Source: Bacillus sp. MM2020_4
GTDB taxonomy: Bacteria; Bacillota; Bacilli; Bacillales; Cytobacillaceae
Direction: 5' to 3'
Assembly: GCF_011250555.1 (NCBI RefSeq)
Contig: NZ_JAANMZ010000005.1
Span: 62,001 to 126,000 of the forward strand
Length of the DNA stretch: 64,000 nucleotides
The translations under genes and the position numbers were made by a program. Positions 8,874 through 16,801 of the stretch are shown in pieces (position 1 is the first letter of the stretch; every line of letters starts with the position of its first letter). A model generated the notes under the pieces. The model made no database searches and was not told the DNA's origin. It worked only from the letters and a program-made list of their open reading frames with translations.

Positions 8874-9351
8874 GAAACCAGATAAAAAAATCACGATTTT
8901 AGGTATCGGCAACACCCTCTTCTCTGATGAGGGTGTTGGCATCCATATTTTGCCAATACTTGAGAAATCGTTTATGGACGATGAAAATATCGAAATTATT
9001 GAGGGCTTAACAGACGGCATGAAGTTGCTTGGTCCTGTTGAGGATGCTGAAAACCTTATCATTATTGATGCGATTAATGCAGGCAAGGAAGGCGGAACCA
9101 TTATCAAGTTAGAAGGTGAAGAGATTCCCGCTTATTTTGGGATCAAAATGTCTGTCCACCAGCTGGGCTTTCAAGAGGTCTTATTGGCAGCGAAAATGCG
9201 CGAACGATATCCGAAGGAAATCATTATGCTCGGGATGCAGCCATCCTCACTGCAATTGGGGATTGGATTGACAGAAACCAATCAAAGCAAGCTTGAGGAG
9301 CTGGCTTCGGTCGTTGTAAACCATGTCAATAGTTGGAGAAATGTGTCATGA
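8863..9351 (+). CDS. hyaD: hydrogenase maturation endopeptidase
   Basis: This nickel-dependent protease clips the C-terminal tail of HyaB after His558. The start is the ATG at 8863, overlapping hyaC by 11 bases, giving 162 residues. Family features are ILGIGNTLFSDEGVGIH at the N-terminus (with the metal-binding Glu), a DAINAG segment, SVHQLGFQEVL with the metal-binding His, and LGMQPSSLQLGIGL near the end. The length is normal for HyaD/HupD. It is translationally coupled to the next gene by an ATGA overlap. Confidence 0.94.
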   Translation: MKNRKPDKKITILGIGNTLFSDEGVGIHILPILEKSFMDDENIEIIEGLTDGMKLLGPVEDAENLIIIDAINAGKEGGTIIKLEGEEIPAYFGIKMSVHQLGFQEVLLAAKMRERYPKEIIMLGMQPSSLQLGIGLTETNQSKLEELASVVVNHVNSWRNVS

Positions 9352-9782
9352 AACGAGGCGACTTTTTAAAGGAAATGGCGGGAGGCCTCTTCCAAACGGT
9401 TAAGTCTGTTTATGAACCATTTTTAAGTGAGGACTTGGAAAAGGTAGAAGCTGTGGCGGACAGAGCTCTTGGAATAACATGGCAACCTCTCGTAATAGAA
9501 CAGGGGACTTACCACAATCTCGAAATGAAATTTATTTGTGGAAAGCCCGTAATAGTCGCACGGAATGGAACGAACATACTGGCAATCGATGGTGTGTGCC
9601 CTGTATGTTCGAATATTATTATCCTAACAACACTATTTTCAACTGGAAAATGTTTGAATTGTCAAAAGGAATACAATTTTAAGACACAATCCGGTGATCT
9701 TCAGCTCAAATCCTACCCACTAAAACGGAAGGATGAACTCTATTTTATCGGGTTTCAGAAGGATCAGAAACAGGGTGGTTGA
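9348..9782 (+). CDS. hydrogenase-operon protein with Rieske-like fold and four cysteines
   Basis: The start at ATG 9348 overlaps the hyaD stop (ATGA), with GGAG 9 bases upstream; the protein has 144 residues. Residues 55-140 read like a Rieske domain (GKPVIVARNGTNILAIDGVCPVC, then 14 residues, then CLNCQKEYNFKTQSGDL and LKSYPL). The Rieske ligand pairs CxH and CxxH are instead CxxC at Cys84/Cys87 and CxxC at Cys102/Cys105, with one further Cys64. No signal peptide or membrane segment is seen. Position between hyaD and hypA suggests a role in assembly or protection of the enzyme, perhaps as an iron, iron-sulfur or zinc protein. Rhizobial hup operons carry rubredoxins (HupI) with a Cys4 site in a comparable setting. 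I do not recognise an exact family. Confidence 0.75.
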   Translation: MKRGDFLKEMAGGLFQTVKSVYEPFLSEDLEKVEAVADRALGITWQPLVIEQGTYHNLEMKFICGKPVIVARNGTNILAIDGVCPVCSNIIILTTLFSTGKCLNCQKEYNFKTQSGDLQLKSYPLKRKDELYFIGFQKDQKQGG

Positions 9783-9783
9783 T

Positions 9784-10137
9784 ATGCATGAAATGTCGTT
9801 AATGGGTGATATTCTTCAGCTTGTCCAGGAGGATGCAGCAGCAAAGGGCATTCAAAAAGTCGAAAAGGTAGAACTAATTGTCGGCGAGATTGCAAATGCC
9901 ATGCCTGATGCATTAAGAATGGCGTTTGATTTATTCCGTGCTCAAAATCTTCATCTTTTTTCAGAGAGTGCCGAACTTGTTATTCATCTTGAAGAAGCAA
10001 AAGCAAAATGTGTTCTATGTGGCAAAGAGTACAGGCCAGATCAGAAAATAGCACTATGTCCATGCTGTCTTGTTCCTTCCGGCCAAGTGCTGGCAGGGGA
10101 AACATTCCAGGTATTATCATACGAAGGGAGTCAATAA
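9784..10137 (+). CDS. hypA: hydrogenase nickel incorporation protein HypA
   Basis: HypA delivers nickel to the large subunit together with HypB. The start at ATG 9784 gives the required N-terminus Met-His-Glu (MHEMSL), whose His2 binds nickel; any upstream start would bury it. The 117 residues include the zinc site Cys76/Cys79 (CVLC) and Cys92/Cys95 (CPCC). It follows the previous gene by one base, with GGTGG as ribosome binding site. Confidence 0.95.
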   Translation: MHEMSLMGDILQLVQEDAAAKGIQKVEKVELIVGEIANAMPDALRMAFDLFRAQNLHLFSESAELVIHLEEAKAKCVLCGKEYRPDQKIALCPCCLVPSGQVLAGETFQVLSYEGSQ

Positions 10138-10139
10138 AA

Positions 10140-10799
10140 ATGAAAGTGACATTAAGAACAGATGTGTTAACGAATAACAATATGGCCGCAGACTTCAACC
10201 GAGAGCTATTCCAACAAACAAGAACTCTAGTGATTAATCTTATGAGTTCTCCTGGGGCTGGTAAAACTTCCCTGTTAGAAGAAACGGTCAAAGAGCTTTC
10301 GGGAAAATATCGTATTGCGGTCATTGAAGGGGATTTAGCCACTGAAAGGGATGCAGATCGAATTCGGGCCATGGGAGCAAAAGCGGTTCAAATTAATACC
10401 CATGGCGGTTGCCATCTTGATGCTCGCATGGTTACCGCAGCATTGGGAGAATTTGATCTGGAAGAAATTGATATCCTTTTCATCGAAAACGTCGGTAATC
10501 TTGTATGTCCATCTGGCTATGATCTTGGTCAACAGCATAAAGTCGCTGTTTTAAGTGTACCTGAAGGGAATGATAAAATTCCGAAATACCCACAAATGTT
10601 TATGCGTACGGAACTTGTTCTCTTAAATAAAATTGATTTACTTCCATACCTCGATTTTCATGTGGGTGAAGCAAGGAAGGACCTAACTGAAATTAATCCT
10701 GAGTCCATTCTTTTACCACTTTCCGCCCGGACACAGGAAGGGCTTCATGAATGGTTCTCTTGGATTGAAGGAGCCTATCAAAAATGCATAGCGCAGTAA
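10140..10799 (+). CDS. hypB: hydrogenase nickel insertion GTPase HypB
   Basis: HypB is a GTPase that works with HypA in nickel insertion. The ATG at 10140 is preferred: GGGAG lies upstream and it follows the hypA stop. The 219 residues contain the P-loop SSPGAGKTS (near residue 37), EGDLATERDADR, the metal-site GCHLDARMV and the guanine motif NKIDL. It lacks the N-terminal His-rich stretch and the CxxGCxC motif of some HypB proteins, so it probably does not store nickel. The end overlaps hypF by 16 bases. Confidence 0.95.
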   Translation: MKVTLRTDVLTNNNMAADFNRELFQQTRTLVINLMSSPGAGKTSLLEETVKELSGKYRIAVIEGDLATERDADRIRAMGAKAVQINTHGGCHLDARMVTAALGEFDLEEIDILFIENVGNLVCPSGYDLGQQHKVAVLSVPEGNDKIPKYPQMFMRTELVLLNKIDLLPYLDFHVGEARKDLTEINPESILLPLSARTQEGLHEWFSWIEGAYQKCIAQ

Positions 10800-13093
10800 A
10801 GATTGCCGTCCGAGGCAGGGTCCAGGGCGTCGGTTTTCGGCCATTCGTCTTTCAGCTTGCTGATAGATACCAGCTATACGGAACCGTACAGAATAATATG
10901 GATGGTGTCAAAATTCATATTGAAGGGAATGAAAAAAGAATCCGTCTCTTTTTGGCAGATTTGAAAGATAACGCTCCAAGACTATCAAAAATACAAGCGG
11001 TTTTAGTAGAGGAGACTAAACTACTTAACTTATCTGACTTTACCATTATTCCAAGTGAACGCAACGGTACATCGATGCTCGTCATCCCGACCGATTCTGC
11101 TGTTTGTGATGATTGCTTAAATGAAATGAACGACCCAACTGATTTTCGCTATCAATATCCATTTATTAATTGCACCCAATGCGGTCCGCGCTACACGATC
11201 ATCGAGGAATTGCCATATGACCGACCGTACACATCAATGAAGAACTTCCCGATGTGTGATGATTGCCGAAGAGAATATGAAGACCCAACAAACCGGCGAC
11301 ATCACGCCCAGCCAATTGCCTGCCCAACATGCGGCCCAAAGGTGCGCCTACGTGATGGGGGTGGTTTGAAAGTGGTTTCCGAGAATCCAATTAGGACCAC
11401 GATACAGTTATTAAAAAAAGGAAAGATTGTGGCGATAAAAGGGATTGGCGGTTATCATCTTTGCTGTGATGCTCGTAATGAGCCGGCAGTAGCAGAATTG
11501 CGAAAGAGGAAGAGCCGGCCAGTTCGTCCGCTTGCAGTCATGGCTGCATCTATTTCAACTGCTGAAGATCTTGCTGTATTGGGACAAGACGAACAAAACC
11601 TGTTAAAAAGCCCTGAGGCACCTATTGTCATCCTGAAAAAACAAGAACAATATCCGCTAGCTGAAAGCGTTGCCCCAGGAATGGGGACCATCGGAGTGAT
11701 GCTTCCTTACACACCACTCCATCATTTATTATTGACTGACCCAGAATTAGACTGCATTGTAGCGACAAGCGCAAACCCCTCAGGGATGCCAATTCTTTAT
11801 AGAGACAAGGAGGCTTTTCACTATTTGGCAGGGATTGCTGATTTTTATCTCGTTCATAACCGTGAGATTCTTCACCCGGTTGATGATTCCGTTGTCCAAA
11901 TAAATAATGGAAAGCTGGATTTTCTGCGCCGGGCAAGAGGATACGTCCCGGATCCTTCTTCAACAAAGCGAGATGTGACAGGAATCGTTGCTTTTGGTGG
12001 GCAGCAAAAGACAACATTTTCAATTGGTCGAAATGAACAGGTTTTTGTCGGTCCGCATATTGGCGACCTGGAAAACATCGAAACGATTGACCATTATAAA
12101 CAAGAACTGGAACATTTGTTAAAGTGGATCGATATCCCTAAAACGACGGCTGTTATTGATGTCCACCCAGACTATCATGTTCAGAAACTGGTAAAAGATT
12201 ATGAGTTTAATAAGGTAATGGAAGTCCAGCATCATCATGCCCATTTGGCTGCCTGTATCGAGGAACATCAAATCCCGGGAAAAGCATATGGGATTATTTT
12301 GGACGGTACAGGTTATGGACTTGACGGCAATCTCTGGGGATTTGAAATCCTCTATGGAGATGCCTTAGGTTTTGTCCGCATGGCCCATTTACACTATACA
12401 CCACTTCCCGGAGGCGAAAAATGTATTCGCGAGCCGTGGCGGAATGCGGCGGCCATGCTAATTTCACATCATGGTGAGATAGGTATGGCACTTGCAAAGG
12501 CAATTTTTGCAGATAAATCAGCAGAGATTGATATTTTAGAAGCGATGATTAGAAAAAGTGTGAATACGGTTTACGGCGGGACATGCGGCAGGCTGTTTGA
12601 TGCCGTTAGTGCACTGTGCGGCGTAACAAAGGTTTCCAGTTATGACGGGGAAGCGGCAATCCGGTTAGCAGAAATGGCAGACGAAGGGGTGATTTACGAG
12701 CCTTATCAGTTTGAATTGATAGACAAAGAGATGAAAATCATTAATTTTTCCAAAACGTTGAAGGAAGTTGCTCTCGATGTCTTAGCTGGTATGGATGTTC
12801 ACTTCATAAGTGGGAGATTCCATGAAACGGTAGTTCAAGCGATTGTCAGTGCCATGGTGGAACTAGATAGAAACGATCCTGACTTAGAAAAAACAGTGGC
12901 TTTATCAGGAGGAAGTTTCCACAACCGTTACCTAAGAAAAAGAATCTCAGCTGAATTAAACGAAAGGTCTTTTCGAGTGTTTGTACCAGAAAAGGTTCCA
13001 TGTAATGATGGTGGTTTATCTTACGGGCAATTAGTGGTTGCCGCGGCAAAAAGGAGTGCTAACCAATGTGTGTTGGAGTACCAGCAAAAGTAA
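10784..13093 (+). CDS. hypF: carbamoyltransferase HypF
   Basis: HypF activates carbamoyl phosphate and transfers the carbamoyl group to the C-terminal cysteine of HypE, the source of the cyanide ligands. The 769 residues show the full order of domains. These are an acylphosphatase domain (VRGRVQGVGFRPF near residue 8), two CxxC-x18-CxxC zinc fingers (about 109-180), a YrdC-like domain (KGIGGYHLCCDA onward) and a Kae1-like domain with HHHAHLAA and a late SGGSFHNRYL. Length is normal. It overlaps hypB and hypC. Confidence 0.96.
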   Translation: MHSAVKIAVRGRVQGVGFRPFVFQLADRYQLYGTVQNNMDGVKIHIEGNEKRIRLFLADLKDNAPRLSKIQAVLVEETKLLNLSDFTIIPSERNGTSMLVIPTDSAVCDDCLNEMNDPTDFRYQYPFINCTQCGPRYTIIEELPYDRPYTSMKNFPMCDDCRREYEDPTNRRHHAQPIACPTCGPKVRLRDGGGLKVVSENPIRTTIQLLKKGKIVAIKGIGGYHLCCDARNEPAVAELRKRKSRPVRPLAVMAASISTAEDLAVLGQDEQNLLKSPEAPIVILKKQEQYPLAESVAPGMGTIGVMLPYTPLHHLLLTDPELDCIVATSANPSGMPILYRDKEAFHYLAGIADFYLVHNREILHPVDDSVVQINNGKLDFLRRARGYVPDPSSTKRDVTGIVAFGGQQKTTFSIGRNEQVFVGPHIGDLENIETIDHYKQELEHLLKWIDIPKTTAVIDVHPDYHVQKLVKDYEFNKVMEVQHHHAHLAACIEEHQIPGKAYGIILDGTGYGLDGNLWGFEILYGDALGFVRMAHLHYTPLPGGEKCIREPWRNAAAMLISHHGEIGMALAKAIFADKSAEIDILEAMIRKSVNTVYGGTCGRLFDAVSALCGVTKVSSYDGEAAIRLAEMADEGVIYEPYQFELIDKEMKIINFSKTLKEVALDVLAGMDVHFISGRFHETVVQAIVSAMVELDRNDPDLEKTVALSGGSFHNRYLRKRISAELNERSFRVFVPEKVPCNDGGLSYGQLVVAAAKRSANQCVLEYQQK

Positions 13094-13302
13094 TGAGAAA
13101 AATGGAATATAGTGCGGTCGTTGATGTCATGGGTTCGCAGACGACAGTAGGTACTATATTTGTACCTGAAGTTGAGCTCGGTGATTTTGTCATTGTTCAT
13201 GCGGGTCAAGCAATGAGTATTGTTGATGAAACCTATGCAAGGCAAAGTGTGGAAGAATGGAGGAGGCTCGTCGATGCTCGAAATTCTGAAACAGTCCAAT
13301 GA
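13066..13302 (+). CDS. hypC: hydrogenase assembly chaperone HypC
   Basis: HypC, with HypD, carries the Fe(CN)2CO unit to the large subunit. The 78 residues start MCVGVPAKV; Cys2, exposed after Met removal, is the functional residue. The OB-fold segment (VDVMGSQTTVGTIFVPEVELGDFVIVHAGQAMSIVDE) is typical. It overlaps hypF by 28 bases and hypD by 29 bases, consistent with tight translational coupling. A short C-terminal extension follows the conserved domain. Confidence 0.94.
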   Translation: MCVGVPAKVMRKMEYSAVVDVMGSQTTVGTIFVPEVELGDFVIVHAGQAMSIVDETYARQSVEEWRRLVDARNSETVQ

Positions 13303-14386
13303 TCCGGAAATTTGTAAACCGCTTGTAGAAGCCGTCATTGAAGTAGCGAAGGAATTCCGGCAAAATTTTGGCCGTAAACCTGCCTTTATGGAAGTTTGCG
13401 GTTCTCATACCATGTCACTTGCGCGAACTGGGGTGAAGCAGTGCTTAAAGGATTACGTCCATCTCATCTCAGGTCCTGGCTGCCCTGTCTGTGTCACAGA
13501 TCAGCGGTCAATTGATGCAATGATTGCGCTAGCGGAAGGTGAGCAGCGGATCATCTGCACCTTTGGCGACATGATGAGGGTCCCGGGCTCAAGCAAAACA
13601 TTGCTAGATTCAAAAATCGCCGGGAAAGATATCCGTGTTTTATACTCCCCTGTTGATGCTGTTAAGATTGCAGCGGAAAACCCTGATAAGGAGGTTATTT
13701 TTCTTGGAGTAGGCTTTGAAACGACGATTCCAATACTGACTCTATTGATAGGGGAAGCAGAGAAGCAAGGGATCAAGAACTTTTCAATTTGGATGACTAC
13801 TAAGCTTATCGAGCCGGTTCTTCGCTATTTATTAGACACAGGAGAGATCCAGTTGGATGGCTTCTTGCTTCCTGGCCATGTATCTATCGTTTTGGGAGAG
13901 GATTCCTATCAGTATTTAGTCGACGAGTACAGCATCTCCGGAGTCATTACCGGCTTTGAAACAGCAGAATTACTTTCTGGAATTTATAAATTAATTGATA
14001 TGGCAGTAATAGGAAGAATTGCTATTGAAAATAATCACAAAGCGGTTGTAAGTCGATCAGGAAATCGTGTTATTCAACAATGGCTTAATCGGTACTTAAC
14101 TGAATGTAATGAGGCATGGCGGGGAATTGGAGTAATTCCACATAGCGGTTTAGATTTGAAACCTGAATACGATCGGTTTAATGCGAAGAAACGGTTTCAA
14201 GTGGAAGTGGGAGAACCGAAAAAGACAAAATGCAGGTGTGGAGAAGTGATCCGAGGATTGATCACACCGAATGAATGTCCGCTGTTCGGAAAAGCCTGCC
14301 AGCCAATGAACCCAATTGGCCCATGTATGGTTTCAGCGGAAGGCAGCTGTGCCGCTTATTATCAATACATGAGGGAGAGTTTTTAA
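13274..14386 (+). CDS. hypD: hydrogenase formation protein HypD
   Basis: HypD is the [4Fe-4S] scaffold on which the Fe(CN)2CO moiety is built. The ATG at 13274 has AGGAGG 8 bases upstream; the protein is 370 residues. Conserved motifs are FMEVCGSHTMS, SGPGCPVCVT, FGVGFETT-like FLGVGFETTIP, and a C-terminal Cys-rich part (KCRCGEVIRG, ECPLFGKACQP, GPCMVSAEGSCAAYY) that holds the cluster. The stop shares one base with the hypE start (TAATG). Confidence 0.96.
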   Translation: MLEILKQSNDPEICKPLVEAVIEVAKEFRQNFGRKPAFMEVCGSHTMSLARTGVKQCLKDYVHLISGPGCPVCVTDQRSIDAMIALAEGEQRIICTFGDMMRVPGSSKTLLDSKIAGKDIRVLYSPVDAVKIAAENPDKEVIFLGVGFETTIPILTLLIGEAEKQGIKNFSIWMTTKLIEPVLRYLLDTGEIQLDGFLLPGHVSIVLGEDSYQYLVDEYSISGVITGFETAELLSGIYKLIDMAVIGRIAIENNHKAVVSRSGNRVIQQWLNRYLTECNEAWRGIGVIPHSGLDLKPEYDRFNAKKRFQVEVGEPKKTKCRCGEVIRGLITPNECPLFGKACQPMNPIGPCMVSAEGSCAAYYQYMRESF

Positions 14387-15387
14387 TGGAGAAATATATC
14401 AGTTTAGCACACGGGGATGGCGGGGAGTTAAGCCATCGATTAATCAAAGATGTTTTTATTGAAGCGTTTGATGGTGGAAATACAGCCCTGTTTGATGCGG
14501 CGGCGATCACGATACCTACACACAAAATCGCAGTTACGACCGACTCGTTTGTCATCAAACCGATCTTCTTTCCCGGGGGGTCGATTGGTAAATTAGCGGT
14601 TGCAGGAACGATCAATGACCTTGCCGTAAGCGGGGCGAGGCCGGCCTTTTTAACCTGCGGTTTTGTCATTGAAGAAGGCTTCCCGATTTCTGATTTAAAG
14701 AAAATTGTTTTGGATATGGCAAATGAAGCGAAGAAAACGGGTGTGACCATTGTTGCCGGTGATACGAAGGTAGTAGAACGTGGCAGTGCCGATGGAGTTT
14801 TTATAAATACGACTGGAATTGGAATCTATGAACCTAATATCGACTGCAGTCTAGAGTTTGAAGATGGTGATGCTGTCATCGTGACAGGAACAATTGGTGA
14901 CCATGGGATAGCTGTTCTCGCGGCAAGAGGTGAACTAGGGATAACAACACCGATAACTAGCGATTGTGCTTCATTGAATACAATGCTTTTGGAAGTGCTT
15001 AGATCTATTAATGGTGTTAGAATTATGCGCGACCCAACAAGAGGCGGTCTAGCAACAACCCTCGTGGAAATTGCTGAAGACTTTCAGTTAACAATGAAAA
15101 TCCATGAACTCGATGTGCCTGTAAAGAAAGAGGTTCATGGAGTTTGTGATTTACTTGGATTCGATCCGCTGTATCTTGCCAATGAAGGAAAGGCGATTAT
15201 TGTGGTCGCAAGTAGTGATAAAGATAAAGTGGTTGATATTTTACGCGAGTTTCCCGAAGGAAGGGACGCCGTTGTGATCGGCTCCATCATTGGGAAAGGG
15301 AAAGGTCAATTAATAGTAGAAACCCCACTTGGCTCTAGCCGGCTATTAACGAGACTTTCCGGAACCATGTTTCCAAGAATTTGTTAA
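14386..15387 (+). CDS. hypE: carbamoyl dehydratase HypE
   Basis: HypE dehydrates the thiocarbamate on its C-terminal Cys to thiocyanate, giving the CN ligands. It starts at the ATG at 14386, sharing one base with the hypD stop; the protein is 333 residues. It shows the PurM-like ATP-binding motifs (HGDGGELSHRLI, FPGGSIGKLAVAGTINDLAVSGARP, RDPTRGGLATTLVEIAE). It ends in the essential PRIC, with the functional Cys last. It is the final gene of the operon, before a terminator. Confidence 0.96.
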   Translation: MEKYISLAHGDGGELSHRLIKDVFIEAFDGGNTALFDAAAITIPTHKIAVTTDSFVIKPIFFPGGSIGKLAVAGTINDLAVSGARPAFLTCGFVIEEGFPISDLKKIVLDMANEAKKTGVTIVAGDTKVVERGSADGVFINTTGIGIYEPNIDCSLEFEDGDAVIVTGTIGDHGIAVLAARGELGITTPITSDCASLNTMLLEVLRSINGVRIMRDPTRGGLATTLVEIAEDFQLTMKIHELDVPVKKEVHGVCDLLGFDPLYLANEGKAIIVVASSDKDKVVDILREFPEGRDAVVIGSIIGKGKGQLIVETPLGSSRLLTRLSGTMFPRIC

Positions 15388-15392
15388 TAAGT

Positions 15393-15428
15393 AGCCCTCA
15401 TTCTCTAAAAAGAGTGGGGGCTATTTTT
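15393..15428. terminator. terminator of the hydrogenase operon, shared with sinR-like gene
   Basis: AGCCCtCATTCTCT (from 15393) pairs with AGAGTGGGGGCT (to 15422), and TTTTT follows. The minus-strand gene ends at 15427, so it probably works both ways. Confidence 0.8.
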
Positions 15429-15774
15429 ATGTTTTGTTCTGTTCCTTCAACCAGGATTGGAATTTTATATAATTAAGATACTCCTTGAATTCTTCTTTTT
15501 TTAGACCATTTTCCATTGCCTGTTGAAATAACACCATCCACTCATCATCGAGTTTCGCTTCAAACTTCCCTTGTGGATCTCCATCCAATAACAAGTAATC
15601 AAGGCTAGTATCTAATGGGATCGAAATCTTCTTTAAAAATTGCATAGACGGATTGGATTGAAGTCCCCTTTCGATTTGGCTTAAATAGGACTTTGAAACA
15701 TCCGCCAATCGTGCTAACTCTGTAATGGAATAGCTTTTCTTCTGTCTCAATTGTTTAATTCGCTCCCCGATCAT
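15427..15774 (-). CDS. sinR: SinR-like transcriptional repressor (XRE family)
   Basis: SinR represses matrix and biofilm genes in Bacillus. The 115 residues begin MIGERIKQLRQKKSYSITELARLADVSKSYLSQIERGLQSNPSMQFLKKIS, an XRE-type helix-turn-helix nearly identical in layout to B. subtilis SinR. The C-terminus (DDEWMVLFQQAMENGLKKEEFKEYLNYIKFQSW) matches the SinR domain that dimerises and binds SinI. The ATG at 15774 has TAGGAG 9 bases upstream. It is divergent from tasA, and two SinR-type operators lie between them. No SinI gene is visible nearby. Target assignment is inferred from these operators. Confidence 0.88.
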   Translation of the reverse strand: MIGERIKQLRQKKSYSITELARLADVSKSYLSQIERGLQSNPSMQFLKKISIPLDTSLDYLLLDGDPQGKFEAKLDDEWMVLFQQAMENGLKKEEFKEYLNYIKFQSWLKEQNKT

Positions 15775-15895
15775 CACCCTCAACTCCTAAATTAGTGAAC
15801 ATAAACCATATGTACATTATAAAGCACGGAGTATATTTTATAAAGTACAAAATAGTAAGGAAACGAAAGGAAATAGGAGAAAAATACTAGAATAT

Positions 15896-15911
15896 GTTCT
15901 TAATTGAGAAA
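15896..15911. promoter_or_regulatory. SinR-type operator 1
   Basis: GTTCTTAATTGAGAAA is an inverted repeat of the SinR half-site GTTCTYT with one mismatch in the last base. It lies upstream of the tasA promoter and also in the sinR-like gene's upstream region, so it may serve either gene. Confidence 0.6.
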
Positions 15912-15930
15912 ATATGCCCGTTTTTGGAGT

Positions 15931-15959
15931 TTTTCAAGTTCGTTATTTTGGCATATACT
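15931..15959 (+). promoter_or_regulatory. sigma-A promoter of tasA
   Basis: TTTTCA (15931-15936), a 17-base spacer and TATACT (15954-15959) form a plausible -35/-10 pair. The predicted start is near 15966, just before operator 2, which would be blocked by bound SinR. Confidence 0.55.
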
Positions 15960-15969
15960 CTACCTATAA

Positions 15970-15985
15970 GTTCTTAAAAGAGAAC
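15970..15985. promoter_or_regulatory. SinR-type operator 2
   Basis: GTTCTTAAAAGAGAAC is an inverted repeat of the SinR half-site, differing at only two bases from the B. subtilis matrix-operon site (GTTCTCTAAAGAGAAC). It lies immediately downstream of the tasA -10. The flanks TATAAGTTC (15965-15973) and GAACTTATA (15987-15995) form a further perfect inverted repeat. Confidence 0.7.
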
Positions 15986-16027
15986 GGAACTTATAAAAAA
16001 CAAAGAGAATAAGAGGAGGAAACAAAA

Positions 16028-16633
16028 ATGAGTCTTAAAAAGAAATTAACTTTAGGCGTAGCATCGGCAGCACTAGGATTGTCACTAATCGGTGGGGGTA
16101 CATACGCGTATTTTAGCGACACAGAAGTAAATAACAGTAGTTTTGCAGCTGGTACGCTAGATATAAATGTTAAAGGTAATGATGCAGCAAATGCGATTAT
16201 TGATGTAAGTAACATTAAACCAGGAGATAAAATGTTTAGAACATTCAAGCTAAATAATACAGGTTCTTTAGATGTGTCTAAGGTTTTATTAACATCCAAC
16301 TATAGTGTTATTGGTGATGCAAATAACGGTGGAGATGACTTTGGTAAGCATATTAAAGTTAAGTTCTTAACTAATCTGGATAAAGTCACTACGGTAATTG
16401 CAGAAACTACACTTGATAAACTATCACAGTATGACGTGACTGATAACAAAAATGGGTTTCCAATTAATTTACTTACTGAAAAGGACGGCTTAAAATCCGG
16501 AGATAATGATACAATCACTGTTCAATTTGAATTTGTTGACAACGGACAGGATCAAAATCACTTCCAAGGCGATTCTTTAAAATTAAACTGGACTTTTACG
16601 GCTCAGCAAACAGCAGGTAATCCACTAAAATAA
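16028..16633 (+). CDS. tasA: TasA/camelysin-family biofilm matrix fibre protein
   Basis: TasA is the major secreted fibre protein of Bacillus biofilms; the B. cereus homologue is CalY/camelysin. The 201 residues start with a signal of the SipW-dependent type (MSLKKKLTLGVASAALGLSLIGGGTYAYFSDTE) and continue with the typical FAAGTLDINV and NIKPGD-MFRTFKLNNTGSLD segments. AGAGGAGG precedes the ATG. A terminator follows, so tasA may be made in excess over tapA and sipW. Here tasA is first in the locus, unlike B. subtilis where tapA and sipW precede it. Confidence 0.93.
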   Translation: MSLKKKLTLGVASAALGLSLIGGGTYAYFSDTEVNNSSFAAGTLDINVKGNDAANAIIDVSNIKPGDKMFRTFKLNNTGSLDVSKVLLTSNYSVIGDANNGGDDFGKHIKVKFLTNLDKVTTVIAETTLDKLSQYDVTDNKNGFPINLLTEKDGLKSGDNDTITVQFEFVDNGQDQNHFQGDSLKLNWTFTAQQTAGNPLK

Positions 16634-16640
16634 AACAAAT

Positions 16641-16680
16641 AAAAGAAGGATGGGTGGCGATTAAACTCATCCTTCTTTTA
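16641..16680 (+). terminator. terminator after tasA
   Basis: AAAAGAAGGATG (16641-16652) pairs with CATCCTTCTTTT (16668-16679). The 3' arm itself ends in T residues. Partial read-through would set the ratio of TasA to the downstream products. Confidence 0.75.
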
Positions 16681-16801
16681 AAGATATACATATTTATTCC
16701 TTTCACGTTAAATAAAACTATTTATATAAGGTGAATAGAATAAAAATAGATTATACATAAATTTATAGATTAATAAATTTAAGGAGATGAGGGGTGTGAT
16801 T

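Noticed and set aside
11628..12023. 131-codon minus-strand frame inside hypF
   Set aside because: hypF is complete and recognisable on the other strand; the antisense frame has no start signal.
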